This document shows positions 42,960 to 51,267 of a stretch of 58,201 nt of DNA, piece after piece. Below the pieces are notes generated by a model. The model was not told where the DNA came from, ran no database searches, and was given only the letters and a program-made list of their open reading frames with translations. The position numbers and the translations under genes are program-made. How positions within the stretch are numbered: position 1 is the stretch's first letter; the number at the start of each line of letters is the position of its first letter. The stretch covers positions 1 to 58,201 of the forward strand of contig NZ_JAERVJ010000012.1 of the NCBI RefSeq assembly GCF_016745395.1, given 5' to 3'. Source of the DNA: Methylocystis sp. Sn-Cys (lineage in GTDB: Bacteria; Pseudomonadota; Alphaproteobacteria; Rhizobiales; Beijerinckiaceae).

Positions 42960-43121
42960 CGACGAGTTCTCCTTCGGCATACCTCCACTGGGGCATAGCG
43001 CAATCGGTAGCCCTTACTGCCCGAGAGCCGTCGCCGCGTCAGGCTTGCCGCGTCGCGGCGCCGCCGGTATAAGCGCGGCGCTTACCCTTTCAGCACTCCA
43101 ACAACGAGGCGATGCGCTCTC

Positions 43122-43544
43122 ATGGCGATCGAACGCACCTTTTCCATTCTCAAGCCCGACGCGACCAAGCGCAACCTCACCGGCGCCATCAATGCCCTGA
43201 TCGAGGGCGCGGGCCTGCGCATCGTCGCGCAGAAGCGCATCCGCATGACCCGCGAGCAGGCCGAGACCTTCTATGCGGTGCATAAGGAGCGTCCCTTCTT
43301 CGGCGAGCTCGTCGATTTCATGATCTCCGAGCCGGTCGTCGTGCAGGTGCTCGAGGGCGAGAACGCCATCGCCCGCTATCGCGAAGTGATGGGCGCCACC
43401 AATCCGGCCAACGCCGCGCCGGGCACCATCCGCAAGGAGCATGCGCTGTCGGTCGGCGAGAACTCGGTGCACGGCTCCGACGCTCCCGAGACGGCCGCCG
43501 TCGAAATCGCCCAGTTCTTCGCCGGCAACGAGATCGTCGGCTAA
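43122..43544 (+). CDS. ndk: Nucleoside diphosphate kinase
   Basis: 140 residues, full family length. It shows [20 protein letters not shown] and the phosphorylated His117 in [11 protein letters not shown], with the conserved [20 protein letters not shown]. It balances NTP and dNTP pools. GAGGCGATGCG precedes the ATG. It is monocistronic and followed by R2 and R1 repeat pieces. Confidence 0.97.
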   Translation: MAIERTFSILKPDATKRNLTGAINALIEGAGLRIVAQKRIRMTREQAETFYAVHKERPFFGELVDFMISEPVVVQVLEGENAIARYREVMGATNPANAAPGTIRKEHALSVGENSVHGSDAPETAAVEIAQFFAGNEIVG

Positions 43545-43561
43545 GACTTTCGGGCGAATGG

Positions 43562-43593
43562 TTCTGGATTCCCGATCGCTTCGCGCGTCGGGA
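43562..43593. repeat. R2 repeat, copy 3 (right-half fragment)
   Basis: ttctggattcccgatcgctt, then cgcgcgtcggga, matches only the right arm of complete R2 elements. It lies 24 bases before an R1 copy, as at 30628-30807, where an R2 left half meets R1. Confidence 0.65.
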
Positions 43594-43616
43594 GGACATA
43601 GACACCCAGCGCTTCC

Positions 43617-43698
43617 CGTCATTGCGAGCGAAGCGAAGCAATCCAGAGCGGCGATTGCGGCCCTGGATTGCTTCGTCGCTTCGCTCCTCGCAATGACG
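43617..43698. repeat. R1 repeat, copy 5
   Basis: 82 bp, from cgtcattgcgagcgaagcga to cgctcctcgcaatgacg, with inner arms caatccagagc and ccctggattg. It lies between the convergent ndk and purN genes. Confidence 0.9.
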
Positions 43699-43715
43699 GG
43701 CGCTATCTCGATTCC

Positions 43716-44366
43716 CTAAAAAGGTTTCGGCGCGACAAGCCTTTCCCGGCTTTCCGCCATCGCGCCCAACACGCGATTGCCCTCGATCCGCACGGCGCCC
43801 GACGCGACGAGCCGCAACGCCAAAGGATAAATGACATGCTCCTGCGATAGCACGCGCGCGCCGAGCGTGTCGGGCGTGTCGCCGTCGAGCACTGGCACGG
43901 CGGCCTGGGCGACGATCGGGCCCTCGTCCATCTCCGGCACGACGAAATGCACTGTGCAGCCGTGAATTTTCACGCCGTCAGCGAGCGCGCGCTCATGCGT
44001 GTGCAGGCCGCGGTAGGACGGCAGCAAAGCAGGGTGGATGTTGAGCATCCGTCCTGTCCATTGGCCGATGAACCAGGGCGTGAAGAGCCGCATGAAGCCG
44101 GCGAGGCAGATGAAGTCGACGCGGTAGGTTTCGAGAACGAGTTCTAGCGAGCGCTCGAACTCCTCTCGGCCTGCGTAGATCTTATGGTCGACCGCGGCGA
44201 CGGCGATGCCGGCGGCCTTGGCTTTTGCGAGGCCGGGAGCGTCGGGGCGGTTGGAGAGGACGAGAGCGATCTCGGCTGGGAAATCCGGCGCGCGCGCGGC
44301 GGCGATCAGCGCGTCCATATTGGAGCCGCGGCCGGAAACGAGAATGGCGGTGCGCAGGCGGGTCAT
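43716..44366 (-). CDS. purN: Phosphoribosylglycinamide formyltransferase
   Basis: 216 residues. It shows AILVSGRGSNMDALI (phosphate loop), the catalytic Asn and His in NIHPALLPSYRGLHTHERAL, and the formyl-folate Asp region EMDEGPIVAQAAVPVLDGDT. It adds the C8 formyl group in purine synthesis. It follows purM in the same direction with 211 bases between, nearly all R4 repeat. Confidence 0.95.
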   Translation of the reverse strand: MTRLRTAILVSGRGSNMDALIAAARAPDFPAEIALVLSNRPDAPGLAKAKAAGIAVAAVDHKIYAGREEFERSLELVLETYRVDFICLAGFMRLFTPWFIGQWTGRMLNIHPALLPSYRGLHTHERALADGVKIHGCTVHFVVPEMDEGPIVAQAAVPVLDGDTPDTLGARVLSQEHVIYPLALRLVASGAVRIEGNRVLGAMAESRERLVAPKPF

Positions 44367-44392
44367 AGTCTCCGACCTTGGTAGTTTAAGTT

Positions 44393-44575
44393 CCTTCTCC
44401 CGCTTGCGGGAGAAGGTGTCGCGCGAAGCGGTGACGGATGAGGGCGGGCCCTCACCCGACCCTCGCTAACGCGAGGGCCACCCTCTCCCGCACGCGAGAG
44501 AGGGGATACTCACGATCAGCGCTCCGGATGAAGGCCGCGTTCTACTCGCCCTCCCGCGCGAGCGGGGGAGGGGGC
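44393..44575. repeat. R4 repeat, copy 3 (long form), in the purM-purN spacer
   Basis: About 183 bp. It contains the R4 core (actcacgatcagcg...gatgaaggcc) and the ctctcccg/cgggagag palindromes. It also has an extra outer block, ccttctcccgcttgcgggag followed by aaggtgtcg and gtgacggatgagggcgggcc. It starts three bases after the purM stop codon (minus strand). Confidence 0.82.
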
Positions 44576-44577
44576 TC

Positions 44578-45642
44578 TTACAGCCCGAGCTGACCCTTCA
44601 TCACGACCCGCGCATCGCCCTCGGCGTCGATCGCCGCGCCGATCCGCACGGGCTTTTCGCCGATGTCGCGCAAGATCGTCTCGACCTCATCCGCCCCTTC
44701 CTTCGTGGCGAAGATCACCAGGCCGATCCCGCAGTTGAAGGTGCGCAGCATCTCGGATTCCGCCACATCGCCGGTCTTGGCGAGCCATTTGAACACGCGT
44801 GGCACGTCGAAGGCGCTCAGATCCAACGATACGCCCAGCCCCTTGGGCAGCACGCGCGGCAAATTGTCCGGGAAGCCGCCGCCGGTGATATGGGCGAGCG
44901 CGCGAATGTGGTTCGTGCGCTTCAGCGCGGCCAGCAGCGGCTTCACATAAATACGCGTCGGCTCGAGCAGGGCCCGCGCCAGCGTCATTTCGGGGGCGAA
45001 AGGCGCGGTGGCGTTCCAGGAGAGGCCCGTGTCCTTGACGATGCGGCGCACGAGCGAAAAGCCGTTGGAATGCACGCCCGACGAGGGCAGGCCGAAGGCG
45101 ACGTCGCCAACATGGACCTCGCGCGGCAGCAAGCGCCGGCGGTCGACGGCGCCCACGGCGAAGCCGGCGAGATCATAGTCGCTGCGCGAATAGAGGCCGG
45201 GCATTTCCGCCGTCTCGCCGCCGAGCAGCGCGCAGCCCGCTTTGACGCAGCCGTCGGCAATTCCCTTCACAACGGAAGCGGCGACCGCGGGGTCGAGCTT
45301 GCCGGTGGCGTAATAGTCGAGAAAGAACAGCGGCTCGGCGCCCTGGACAATGAGGTCGTTGACGCACATGGCGACGAGGTCGATGCCGATCGTGCCATGC
45401 AGGCCGGATTCGATGGCGATCTTGACCTTGGTGCCCACCCCGTCATTGGCCGCGACAAGCAGCGGGTCGGCATAGCCTGCAGCCTTGAGATCGAAGACGC
45501 CGCCGAAGCCGCCGATCTCGCCATCGGCGCCCGAGCGCCGCGTCGCGCGCACGGCCGGCCGGATCATATCGACGAGTCGGTTTCCCGCATCGATGTCGAC
45601 GCCCGCATCGGAATAGGTGAGCCCTTTGGCTTTCTGTTGCAT
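44578..45642 (-). CDS. purM: Phosphoribosylformylglycinamidine cyclo-ligase
   Basis: 354 residues. Conserved blocks are [60 protein letters not shown] and [15 protein letters not shown], with the C-terminal FNCGIGLVI. It closes the imidazole ring to give AIR. It is probably transcribed from upstream, perhaps with the glyoxalase-fold gene 73 bases before it, and continues into purN. Confidence 0.95.
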   Translation of the reverse strand: MQQKAKGLTYSDAGVDIDAGNRLVDMIRPAVRATRRSGADGEIGGFGGVFDLKAAGYADPLLVAANDGVGTKVKIAIESGLHGTIGIDLVAMCVNDLIVQGAEPLFFLDYYATGKLDPAVAASVVKGIADGCVKAGCALLGGETAEMPGLYSRSDYDLAGFAVGAVDRRRLLPREVHVGDVAFGLPSSGVHSNGFSLVRRIVKDTGLSWNATAPFAPEMTLARALLEPTRIYVKPLLAALKRTNHIRALAHITGGGFPDNLPRVLPKGLGVSLDLSAFDVPRVFKWLAKTGDVAESEMLRTFNCGIGLVIFATKEGADEVETILRDIGEKPVRIGAAIDAEGDARVVMKGQLGL

Positions 45643-45715
45643 GGCCTTGTCCCGTCGGGCCTCCCGCCCATAGGCGGTATGGGCAATGCGCCCCCGGCTG
45701 TCAAATGAGCCGCCG

Positions 45716-46102
45716 TCAGGCTTTCAACTGCACCAGCACGAAGATGTTGCCGTAAATGTCGCGGAATTGCGCGTAAATCGAATCGGCTTCCTCCGTTGGG
45801 CGTAAGACGAATTGGACGCCTTTGGCGGCCAGACGATCGCTCTCGGCGTGGAGGTCCGCCGTATAGATCACCGCGAGAGGTTGCCCGCCGGTTTGATTTC
45901 CGACGCGCGCCTTTTGCTCGGCTGTCGTGGCTTTCAGCAGCCACAGGCCGATGGACGGCTCGGCGGCAAAACCCAGGTGAACGAAGCGTAGCGCACCCGC
46001 CGGTATGTCGGCGATGATCCGCATTCCGAGAACGCCGACATAGAACTGGATTGCTTCATCGTAATCCGGCACGAGGACGACAAGACGGCCGAGCGAATTC
46101 AT
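45716..46102 (-). CDS. VOC (glyoxalase-fold) family protein
   Basis: 128 residues from ATG 46102 ([20 protein letters not shown]). The paired beta-alpha-beta-beta-beta units of the vicinal-oxygen-chelate fold are recognisable: [20 protein letters not shown] at the start, and [15 protein letters not shown] at the end with the family's D-x-x-G-N motif. Substrate and metal dependence are unknown. An upstream in-frame ATG at 46135 would add 11 residues. Confidence 0.82.
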   Translation of the reverse strand: MNSLGRLVVLVPDYDEAIQFYVGVLGMRIIADIPAGALRFVHLGFAAEPSIGLWLLKATTAEQKARVGNQTGGQPLAVIYTADLHAESDRLAAKGVQFVLRPTEEADSIYAQFRDIYGNIFVLVQLKA

Positions 46103-46287
46103 TTCAAGCGCCTCATTCGCGTTTCTTTCTTTCATGTATCCTCGCGCGCCTTCGAGGCGGCGGAATCGAAGCCTGAGCAAGATTCATATACGATCCACCA
46201 GACGGGCGCGCCCGGAGGCGTGCGCCCGCGCATCGCGCTTTTTGCGACGCAATCTTATGAATTCGGGTCGATGGAAGGAGTCAGATC

Positions 46288-47364
46288 ATGAAGCCACGCT
46301 CGATCATCGACGAAATTGCCGCCGCGCGGGACGCCGGCGTCATCGACGCCGCCACGTTCGAAACACTCGCGGCGTTTTTCGCGGCGCGAATTGCCGCGCC
46401 CGCGCCGGCCTCCCAGCCGCCGCGTTACGATTTCGTGCATGTGCTCTGGTATGCCGGCGCGCTGATCGTGCTGTCGGCCATGGGGCTTTTTTCGACGACC
46501 GCTTTCGGCCTTTGGGGCGAGAAGGCGCTGCTGACGACGGCGCTCGCTTATGCGGGGGGCTTTCTTTACGCCGGCGCCTATCTGTGGCGGCGCGATCTGC
46601 GCACGCCTGGCGGGTTGCTTGTCACCTGCGCGGTGGGCATGGCGCCGCTCGCGATTTTCGCGCTGCAATCGCTCTGGGGCCACAGCCCCGTCGACGCGCC
46701 CGGCGGCTATCGCGATTTCTATATCTGGATCAAATCGAGCTGGCTGCCGATGGAGGTCGGGACCATTGTTTCGGCGCTCGCGGCGATGGCTTTCTTTCCC
46801 TTCCCCTTCCTCACCATGGTCATCGCCTTCTGCCTGTGGTTCATGTCCATGGATCTGACGCCCTGGCTCATGGGAACTGAGACCTTCGATTGGGAACAGC
46901 GCGCGTCGGTGAGCATGTATTTCGGCCTCGCCGTCATCGCCGTGGCCTGGCTCATCGATCTCAAGCGCTGGCGAAACGGCGATTTCGCCTTTTGGCTGCA
47001 TCTCGGCGGCCTTCTGGCTTTCTGGGGCGGCCTGACGGCGCAGCACGCTGGCGACGAATTCGGCAAGGCGATTTATTGCGCCGTCAACGCGGGCCTCGTA
47101 TTTCTCTCCCTCTTCATGATGCGGCGCGTCTATGCGGTCTTCGGAGCCATTGGCGTGACGATGTATCTTGGCTATTTGGCCAGCGAGGTCTTCAAGAATT
47201 CGATCTTTTTCCCCTTCGCCCTGTCGGGGATCGGCGTGCTGCTCATCGCCTTCGGCCTCTTCTTCCACAAATATGGCGCGGCGATCGGGGCGGCTTTGGG
47301 CGACTTGCTGCCCGAGCATCTTTCCGGTCTGCGGCCGGCCCATGCGCGGGGGAGGGCCCGTTAG
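46288..47364 (+). CDS. DUF2157-like polytopic membrane protein
   Basis: 358 residues with AAGGAG before the ATG. A cytosolic helical start (SIIDEIAAARDAGVIDAATF) leads to about ten hydrophobic helices. The short N-terminal 'index' domain followed by many helices resembles DUF2157-type proteins, but the match is loose. The function is unknown. The C-terminus (LLPEHLSGLRPAHARGRAR) is basic. It is divergent from the VOC gene and followed by a complete R3 element. Confidence 0.65.
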   Translation: MKPRSIIDEIAAARDAGVIDAATFETLAAFFAARIAAPAPASQPPRYDFVHVLWYAGALIVLSAMGLFSTTAFGLWGEKALLTTALAYAGGFLYAGAYLWRRDLRTPGGLLVTCAVGMAPLAIFALQSLWGHSPVDAPGGYRDFYIWIKSSWLPMEVGTIVSALAAMAFFPFPFLTMVIAFCLWFMSMDLTPWLMGTETFDWEQRASVSMYFGLAVIAVAWLIDLKRWRNGDFAFWLHLGGLLAFWGGLTAQHAGDEFGKAIYCAVNAGLVFLSLFMMRRVYAVFGAIGVTMYLGYLASEVFKNSIFFPFALSGIGVLLIAFGLFFHKYGAAIGAALGDLLPEHLSGLRPAHARGRAR

Positions 47365-47406
47365 CAGGTCCGGGGGGCGCAGCGGCGTTCACTCGTGGGC
47401 GGGCAG

Positions 47407-47619
47407 GGCTCCGATCCAGGTGAACAAACCTTACGCCGCCACCGTCATGCCCGCGCTTGTCGCGGGCATCCACGCCGGGACATGACGACACGCGGGGAGA
47501 AGAAGCGGCGTTGCTCCCGCTCATGTTCGCAGCTTTCTGCGTCGGCGCGGCGTGGATGGCCGCGACAAGCGCGGCCATGACGCGGGAACGCGTCCGCTCG
47601 TTGACCGGAATTCGGAGCC
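47407..47619. repeat. R3 MITE-like element, copy 3 (complete, 213 bp)
   Basis: It runs from ggctccgatccaggtgaac to gttgaccggaattcggagcc, exactly as long as the 23452 copy but reversed. The two palindromes (catgcccgcgcttgtcgcgg and gccgcgacaagcgcggccat) are preserved, with central ctcatgttcgcagctttctg. The termini are inverted repeats of each other. Confidence 0.85.
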
Positions 47620-47775
47620 CTGCGTGGGCGGGTTGAATCATTGCGCTTTTGCTCATGGCGGCGTATATGTGCCCTCATTCCCATCATGGACGGTCGAGCC
47701 TAATGGGTCGCCAGCGCAGGAGAAGCGCGGCGCCGGACGCTCCCGCCATGTCCCGACCCAAGGAGATTCTTCGAG

Positions 47776-48489
47776 ATGAGCAACGCCCCCTTGATGCCGA
47801 AGGCGACGGCAGTCTGGCTCGTCGAAAACACCTCGCTGACCTTCGATCAGATCGCCGAATTCTGTAAGCTTCACCCGCTGGAAGTGAAGGGCATCGCCGA
47901 CGGCGAAGTCGCAGCGGGCATTCGCGGCCACGATCCCATCACCTCGGGCCAGCTCACGCGCGACGAGATCGCGCGCGGCGAGCGCGACAACAAGCATCAC
48001 CTCAGGCTATCGGTGTCGAAGGTCGTCGTGCCGGAGGTCAAGAAGGCGCGCGGTCCGCGCTATACGCCGCTGTCGCGCCGCCAGGACCGCCCCAACGCCA
48101 TTCTCTGGCTCGTGCGCAACCATCCGGAACTCAAGGACGCGCAAATCATGCGCCTCGTCGGCACCACCAAGGCGACGCTGAAGGCGATCCGCGAACGCAC
48201 GCATTGGAATTCAGCCTCGTTGACTCCGATGGACCCGGTCACGCTCGGCCTTTGCTCGCAGATCGATCTCGACTTCGAGGTCAATCGCGCCGCCAAGGAC
48301 AGGCCCGCCGTCGTCGAGGATCAGGGCCAGACTCTCGTGCCGGCCGCCGTGACGACCAGCGTGCGCGAGCCGGTGACCACCGAGGATGTGTTCGGTAAGC
48401 CCGCCGCGCGTCCGGTGGAGGAAGAGGAAGATAATTTCGACGCCGATCGCGTCTTCGGCAAGCTGAAAGACCTCGATTTCGGCGAGTGA
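47776..48489 (+). CDS. trcR: Cell-cycle transcriptional regulator TrcR (DUF1013)
   Basis: 237 residues. The family text is clear: LMPKATAVWLVENTSLTFDQ, IAEFCKLHPLEVKGIADGEV, GIRGHDPITSGQLTRDEIAR, RQDRPNAILWLVRNHPELKD and MRLVGTTKATLKAIRERTHW. TrcR is an alphaproteobacterial DNA-binding protein implicated in cell-cycle gene control. The Glu/Asp-rich C-terminus (VEEEEDNFDADRVFGKL) is likely disordered. AAGGAG lies ten bases upstream of the ATG. It is monocistronic. Confidence 0.9.
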   Translation: MSNAPLMPKATAVWLVENTSLTFDQIAEFCKLHPLEVKGIADGEVAAGIRGHDPITSGQLTRDEIARGERDNKHHLRLSVSKVVVPEVKKARGPRYTPLSRRQDRPNAILWLVRNHPELKDAQIMRLVGTTKATLKAIRERTHWNSASLTPMDPVTLGLCSQIDLDFEVNRAAKDRPAVVEDQGQTLVPAAVTTSVREPVTTEDVFGKPAARPVEEEEDNFDADRVFGKLKDLDFGE

Positions 48490-48597
48490 CCGGTCACGCC
48501 GAGACCGGCGAGCGCAATTGATTTGCCTGGCGGGCGCACCTATCCTCATGGGGCAGGCGCGCCTGCTGTGCGTTTGTCGGAACGCGACAGGCCGAAT

Positions 48598-48651
48598 GGA
48601 CCGCGAGCCTTCAGGCTCGCATCACAAGGCGAGCCTGAAGGCTCGCGGTCC
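48598..48651. repeat. Perfect 23-bp inverted repeat
   Basis: The arm at 48598-48620 (GGACCGCGAGCCTTCAGGCT, then CGC) is the exact reverse complement of 48629-48651, with an eight-base loop, atcacaag. It sits in the 273-base gap between trcR and the acyl-CoA synthetase gene. It is a GC-rich stem without a T-run, more like a dispersed palindromic unit than a terminator. Confidence 0.9.
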
Positions 48652-48762
48652 TTCCGGCTGGCGGTCTTGCAGGCGGAAACGCATGGACGAAAAGGTTCGC
48701 CGCCTTCTCCAGAACTTGCATACTGCGTGGCCGGCCTTCGCGGCCCCGTTTCGGAGTCCTTC

Positions 48763-50421
48763 ATGACCGCATCCGCCTATGACCGCGATCTCGACCGCAA
48801 TCCGGCGAATTACCAGCCGCTGACGCCGCTGACGTTTCTCGCGCGCGCGGCGGCGGTCTTCCCCAACCGCGTTGCGATCATTCACGGCGACTTGCGGCGC
48901 AGCTATCGTGACTTTTATTCGCGCAGCCGGCGCCTCGCGAGCGCGCTGGCCAAAGCCGGGCTCGGACGCAACGACACGGTTTCCGTCATGCTCGGCAATA
49001 CGCCGGCGATGCTCGAATGCCATTATGGCGCGCCGATGATGGGCGCCGTCCTCAATACGCTGAACACGAGGCTCGACGCCTCGGTCCTCGCCTTCACCCT
49101 CGATCACGCCGAAGCCAAGGCGCTGATCGTCGATCGCGAATATTCGGGCCTGATCCGCGAGGCGCTGGCGCTCTGCAAATCCAAGCCTCTCATCATCGAT
49201 TACGACGATCCCGAATATACGGGGCCGGGCGAGCGGCTGGGCTCGATCGACTATGAGGATTTCGTGCTCTCCGGCGACCCCGACTTCGCCTGGGCGCCGC
49301 CGCAGGACGAATGGGACGCGATCTCGCTCAATTACACCTCGGGGACGACGGGCGATCCCAAGGGCGTCGTCTACCACCATCGCGGCGCCTATCTCTTGGC
49401 GCTCGGCAACATCCTCACCGGCGATATGGGCAGGCATCCGGTCTATCTGTGGACCTTGCCGATGTTCCACTGCAACGGCTGGTGCTTCCCCTGGTCGATC
49501 TCGGTCGCAGCCGGCACGCATGTCTGCCTGCGGCAGGTGCGGGCGGGACATATGTATGAGCTCATGGCCGAGCATGGCGTCACGCATCTCTGCGGCGCGC
49601 CGATCGTCATGTCGACGCTGCTCAACGCCAAAGAGTCGGAAAAGAAGCCGCTGAGGGAGACGGTGCGATTCTTCACCGCCGCCGCGCCGCCGCCTCAGGC
49701 CGTGCTCGCGGCCATGAAGGAAGCCGGTTTCGAGGTGACGCATCTCTATGGATTGACCGAGACCTATGGGCCGGCCGCCGTCAATGAATGGCAGGAGAGC
49801 TGGGACGCGCTCGACGACAAGGAGCAGGCGCATATGAAGGCGCGCCAGGGCGTGCGCTATGTCGTCCTGGACGATCTCGACGTGATCGACCCCGAGACCA
49901 TGCAACCCGTGCCCCGCGACGGCGCGACAATGGGCGAGGTGATGTTTCGCGGCAATGTCGTGATGAAGGGCTATCTCAAGAACGCTTCGGCGACCGAGAA
50001 ATCCTTCCATGGCGGCTGGTTTCACACTGGCGATCTCGGCGTGATCCATCACGACGGCTATATCCAGCTCAAGGACCGCTCCAAGGACATCATCATCTCC
50101 GGCGGCGAGAATATTTCGTCGATCGAGGTCGAGGACGTTCTCTTCAAACATCCGAAAGTGGCCGCGGCGGCGGTGGTCGCCGCGCCCGACGACAAGTGGG
50201 GCGAGACGCCTTGCGCCTTCATCGAGCTGAAGGACGGCGAGCTGGCGTCGGCGGAGGAGATCATCGCCTGGTCGCGCAAGCATCTGGCGCATTTCAAATG
50301 CCCGCGCCACGTGGTCTTCGGCGCGTTGCCGAAGACTTCGACAGGCAAGGTCCAGAAATATGTTCTGCGCGCGAAGGCGCGGGAGATGTGGCCGGGCGGG
50401 GCGACGGCGGCGACGCTCTGA
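48763..50421 (+). CDS. Medium/long-chain acyl-CoA synthetase
   Basis: 552 residues of the ANL adenylating superfamily. Core motifs are ISLNYTSGTTGDPKGVVYHH (AMP loop, from about residue 188), VTHLYGLTETYGP (about 326), GGWFHTGDLGVIHHDGYIQL, DIIISGGENISSIEVE and the catalytic Lys in PKTSTGKVQKYVLR. It resembles FadD-like/AcsA2-type synthetases that activate fatty or alkyl acids to CoA thioesters; chain length cannot be told from this. It starts at ATG 48763, as in homologues (MTASAYDRDLDRNPANYQPL). Confidence 0.9.
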   Translation: MTASAYDRDLDRNPANYQPLTPLTFLARAAAVFPNRVAIIHGDLRRSYRDFYSRSRRLASALAKAGLGRNDTVSVMLGNTPAMLECHYGAPMMGAVLNTLNTRLDASVLAFTLDHAEAKALIVDREYSGLIREALALCKSKPLIIDYDDPEYTGPGERLGSIDYEDFVLSGDPDFAWAPPQDEWDAISLNYTSGTTGDPKGVVYHHRGAYLLALGNILTGDMGRHPVYLWTLPMFHCNGWCFPWSISVAAGTHVCLRQVRAGHMYELMAEHGVTHLCGAPIVMSTLLNAKESEKKPLRETVRFFTAAAPPPQAVLAAMKEAGFEVTHLYGLTETYGPAAVNEWQESWDALDDKEQAHMKARQGVRYVVLDDLDVIDPETMQPVPRDGATMGEVMFRGNVVMKGYLKNASATEKSFHGGWFHTGDLGVIHHDGYIQLKDRSKDIIISGGENISSIEVEDVLFKHPKVAAAAVVAAPDDKWGETPCAFIELKDGELASAEEIIAWSRKHLAHFKCPRHVVFGALPKTSTGKVQKYVLRAKAREMWPGGATAATL

Positions 50422-50477
50422 TCAGGGCGTCGTCGAGCGACTGCCAGGAGTCGGTTTCGGCTGCCCAGTTGTTAACA

Positions 50478-50630
50478 AACCTCCGAGGCGGCCTCGCCCT
50501 TCGAGACGCGAGCGTCGCTCGCTCCTCAGGATGAGGCCTAAGTGTTCGACTAAGTTGCAGAAGCTCCTCATGCTGAGGAGCCTGCGCAGCAGGCGTCTCG
50601 AAGCACGAGGGGCGTTCGCCACTTTGTCAG
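50478..50630. repeat. R5 repeat, copy 2 (reverse orientation)
   Basis: aacctccgaggcggcctcgc, then ccttcgagacgcgagcg, gctcctcaggatgaggccta, ctcctcatgctgaggagcct, gcagcaggcgtctcgaag, and gccactttgtc. It corresponds end to end with the 30464 copy read on the other strand. Confidence 0.85.
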
Positions 50631-50679
50631 CAATTTGAGCAGCCGGTTTCGGGCTGCCTCTCGAAAAAGAACAATCTAC

Positions 50680-50719
50680 AAAAAAACGCAGCCAGCATTC
50701 GTCTCCCGAATGCTGGCTG
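50680..50719 (-). terminator. Rho-independent terminator of the 55-residue peptide gene
   Basis: On the minus strand the 13-bp stem CAGCCAGCATTCG-ggaga-CGAATGCTGGCTG is followed by CG and seven T residues. This is a full intrinsic terminator, 56 bases past the stop codon of the small membrane peptide. Confidence 0.88.
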
Positions 50720-50774
50720 TCGACGTTTTGGCGCTGCGCTGGCGGCCAGACCAGCGCCGCGTCGAAGGCGTCGG

Positions 50775-50942
50775 TTAGAAGAACAGGCCGAGGCAGCCGC
50801 CCGCGAGCGCGCCCACGACGCCAGCCGCGATGGTGTTCGGCAGGCCGCCGAGCGCAGCAGCCGCGAGGCCGCCGAGAATCACGGCGCCGACGCCAGCGAA
50901 GATGTAAGTGTTGGTGGTGATCTCGAGTTCTTTGTCAGCCAT
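50775..50942 (-). CDS. Small glycine-rich membrane peptide, 55 residues
   Basis: MADKELEITTNTYIFAGVGA, then VILGGLAAAALGGLPNTIAA and GVVGALAGGCLGLFF. A short acidic head is followed by two hydrophobic Gly/Ala helices, a GxxxG-rich hairpin with one Cys near the end. GAGGAG lies eight bases before the ATG, and a strong terminator follows, so it is very likely a real, independently transcribed gene. It resembles small holin-like or pore-type peptides only in composition; I recognise no family. Confidence 0.72.
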   Translation of the reverse strand: MADKELEITTNTYIFAGVGAVILGGLAAAALGGLPNTIAAGVVGALAGGCLGLFF

Positions 50943-51267
50943 AACCTTCACTCCTCTTTCGTTCCCATTGCACGCCAAGTCTTTTTGTTTTTGTGGCGCG
51001 TGGCCCCCCGGTTGTTTGGCGGGCGCGTCATTTCGACGCAGGGAAAAGGTAGCACAAGTTTCGGGCCTGTCCAGCGTTGGATGCATCAAATTGCGACATC
51101 CTGTCGCAGGGCATACATATCTGAAAAGAAATCGAAAAGACATTCTTTTCCAAGGATTTGTCTCAGGCTTGGCCGTAAAATATTTTTGCTGCGTCGCAGC
51201 GATTCGAGGCGTAGGAGCAGGCTGCGCGGCATTTTCGGCTTGGCCGGCGCAGGAGAGGGTCACGTTT

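Noticed and set aside
48622-50310. A 562-codon minus-strand frame opposite the acyl-CoA synthetase gene
   Set aside because: Its His/Arg-rich composition is that expected from antisense reading of a GC-rich gene, and the plus strand has all ANL motifs.
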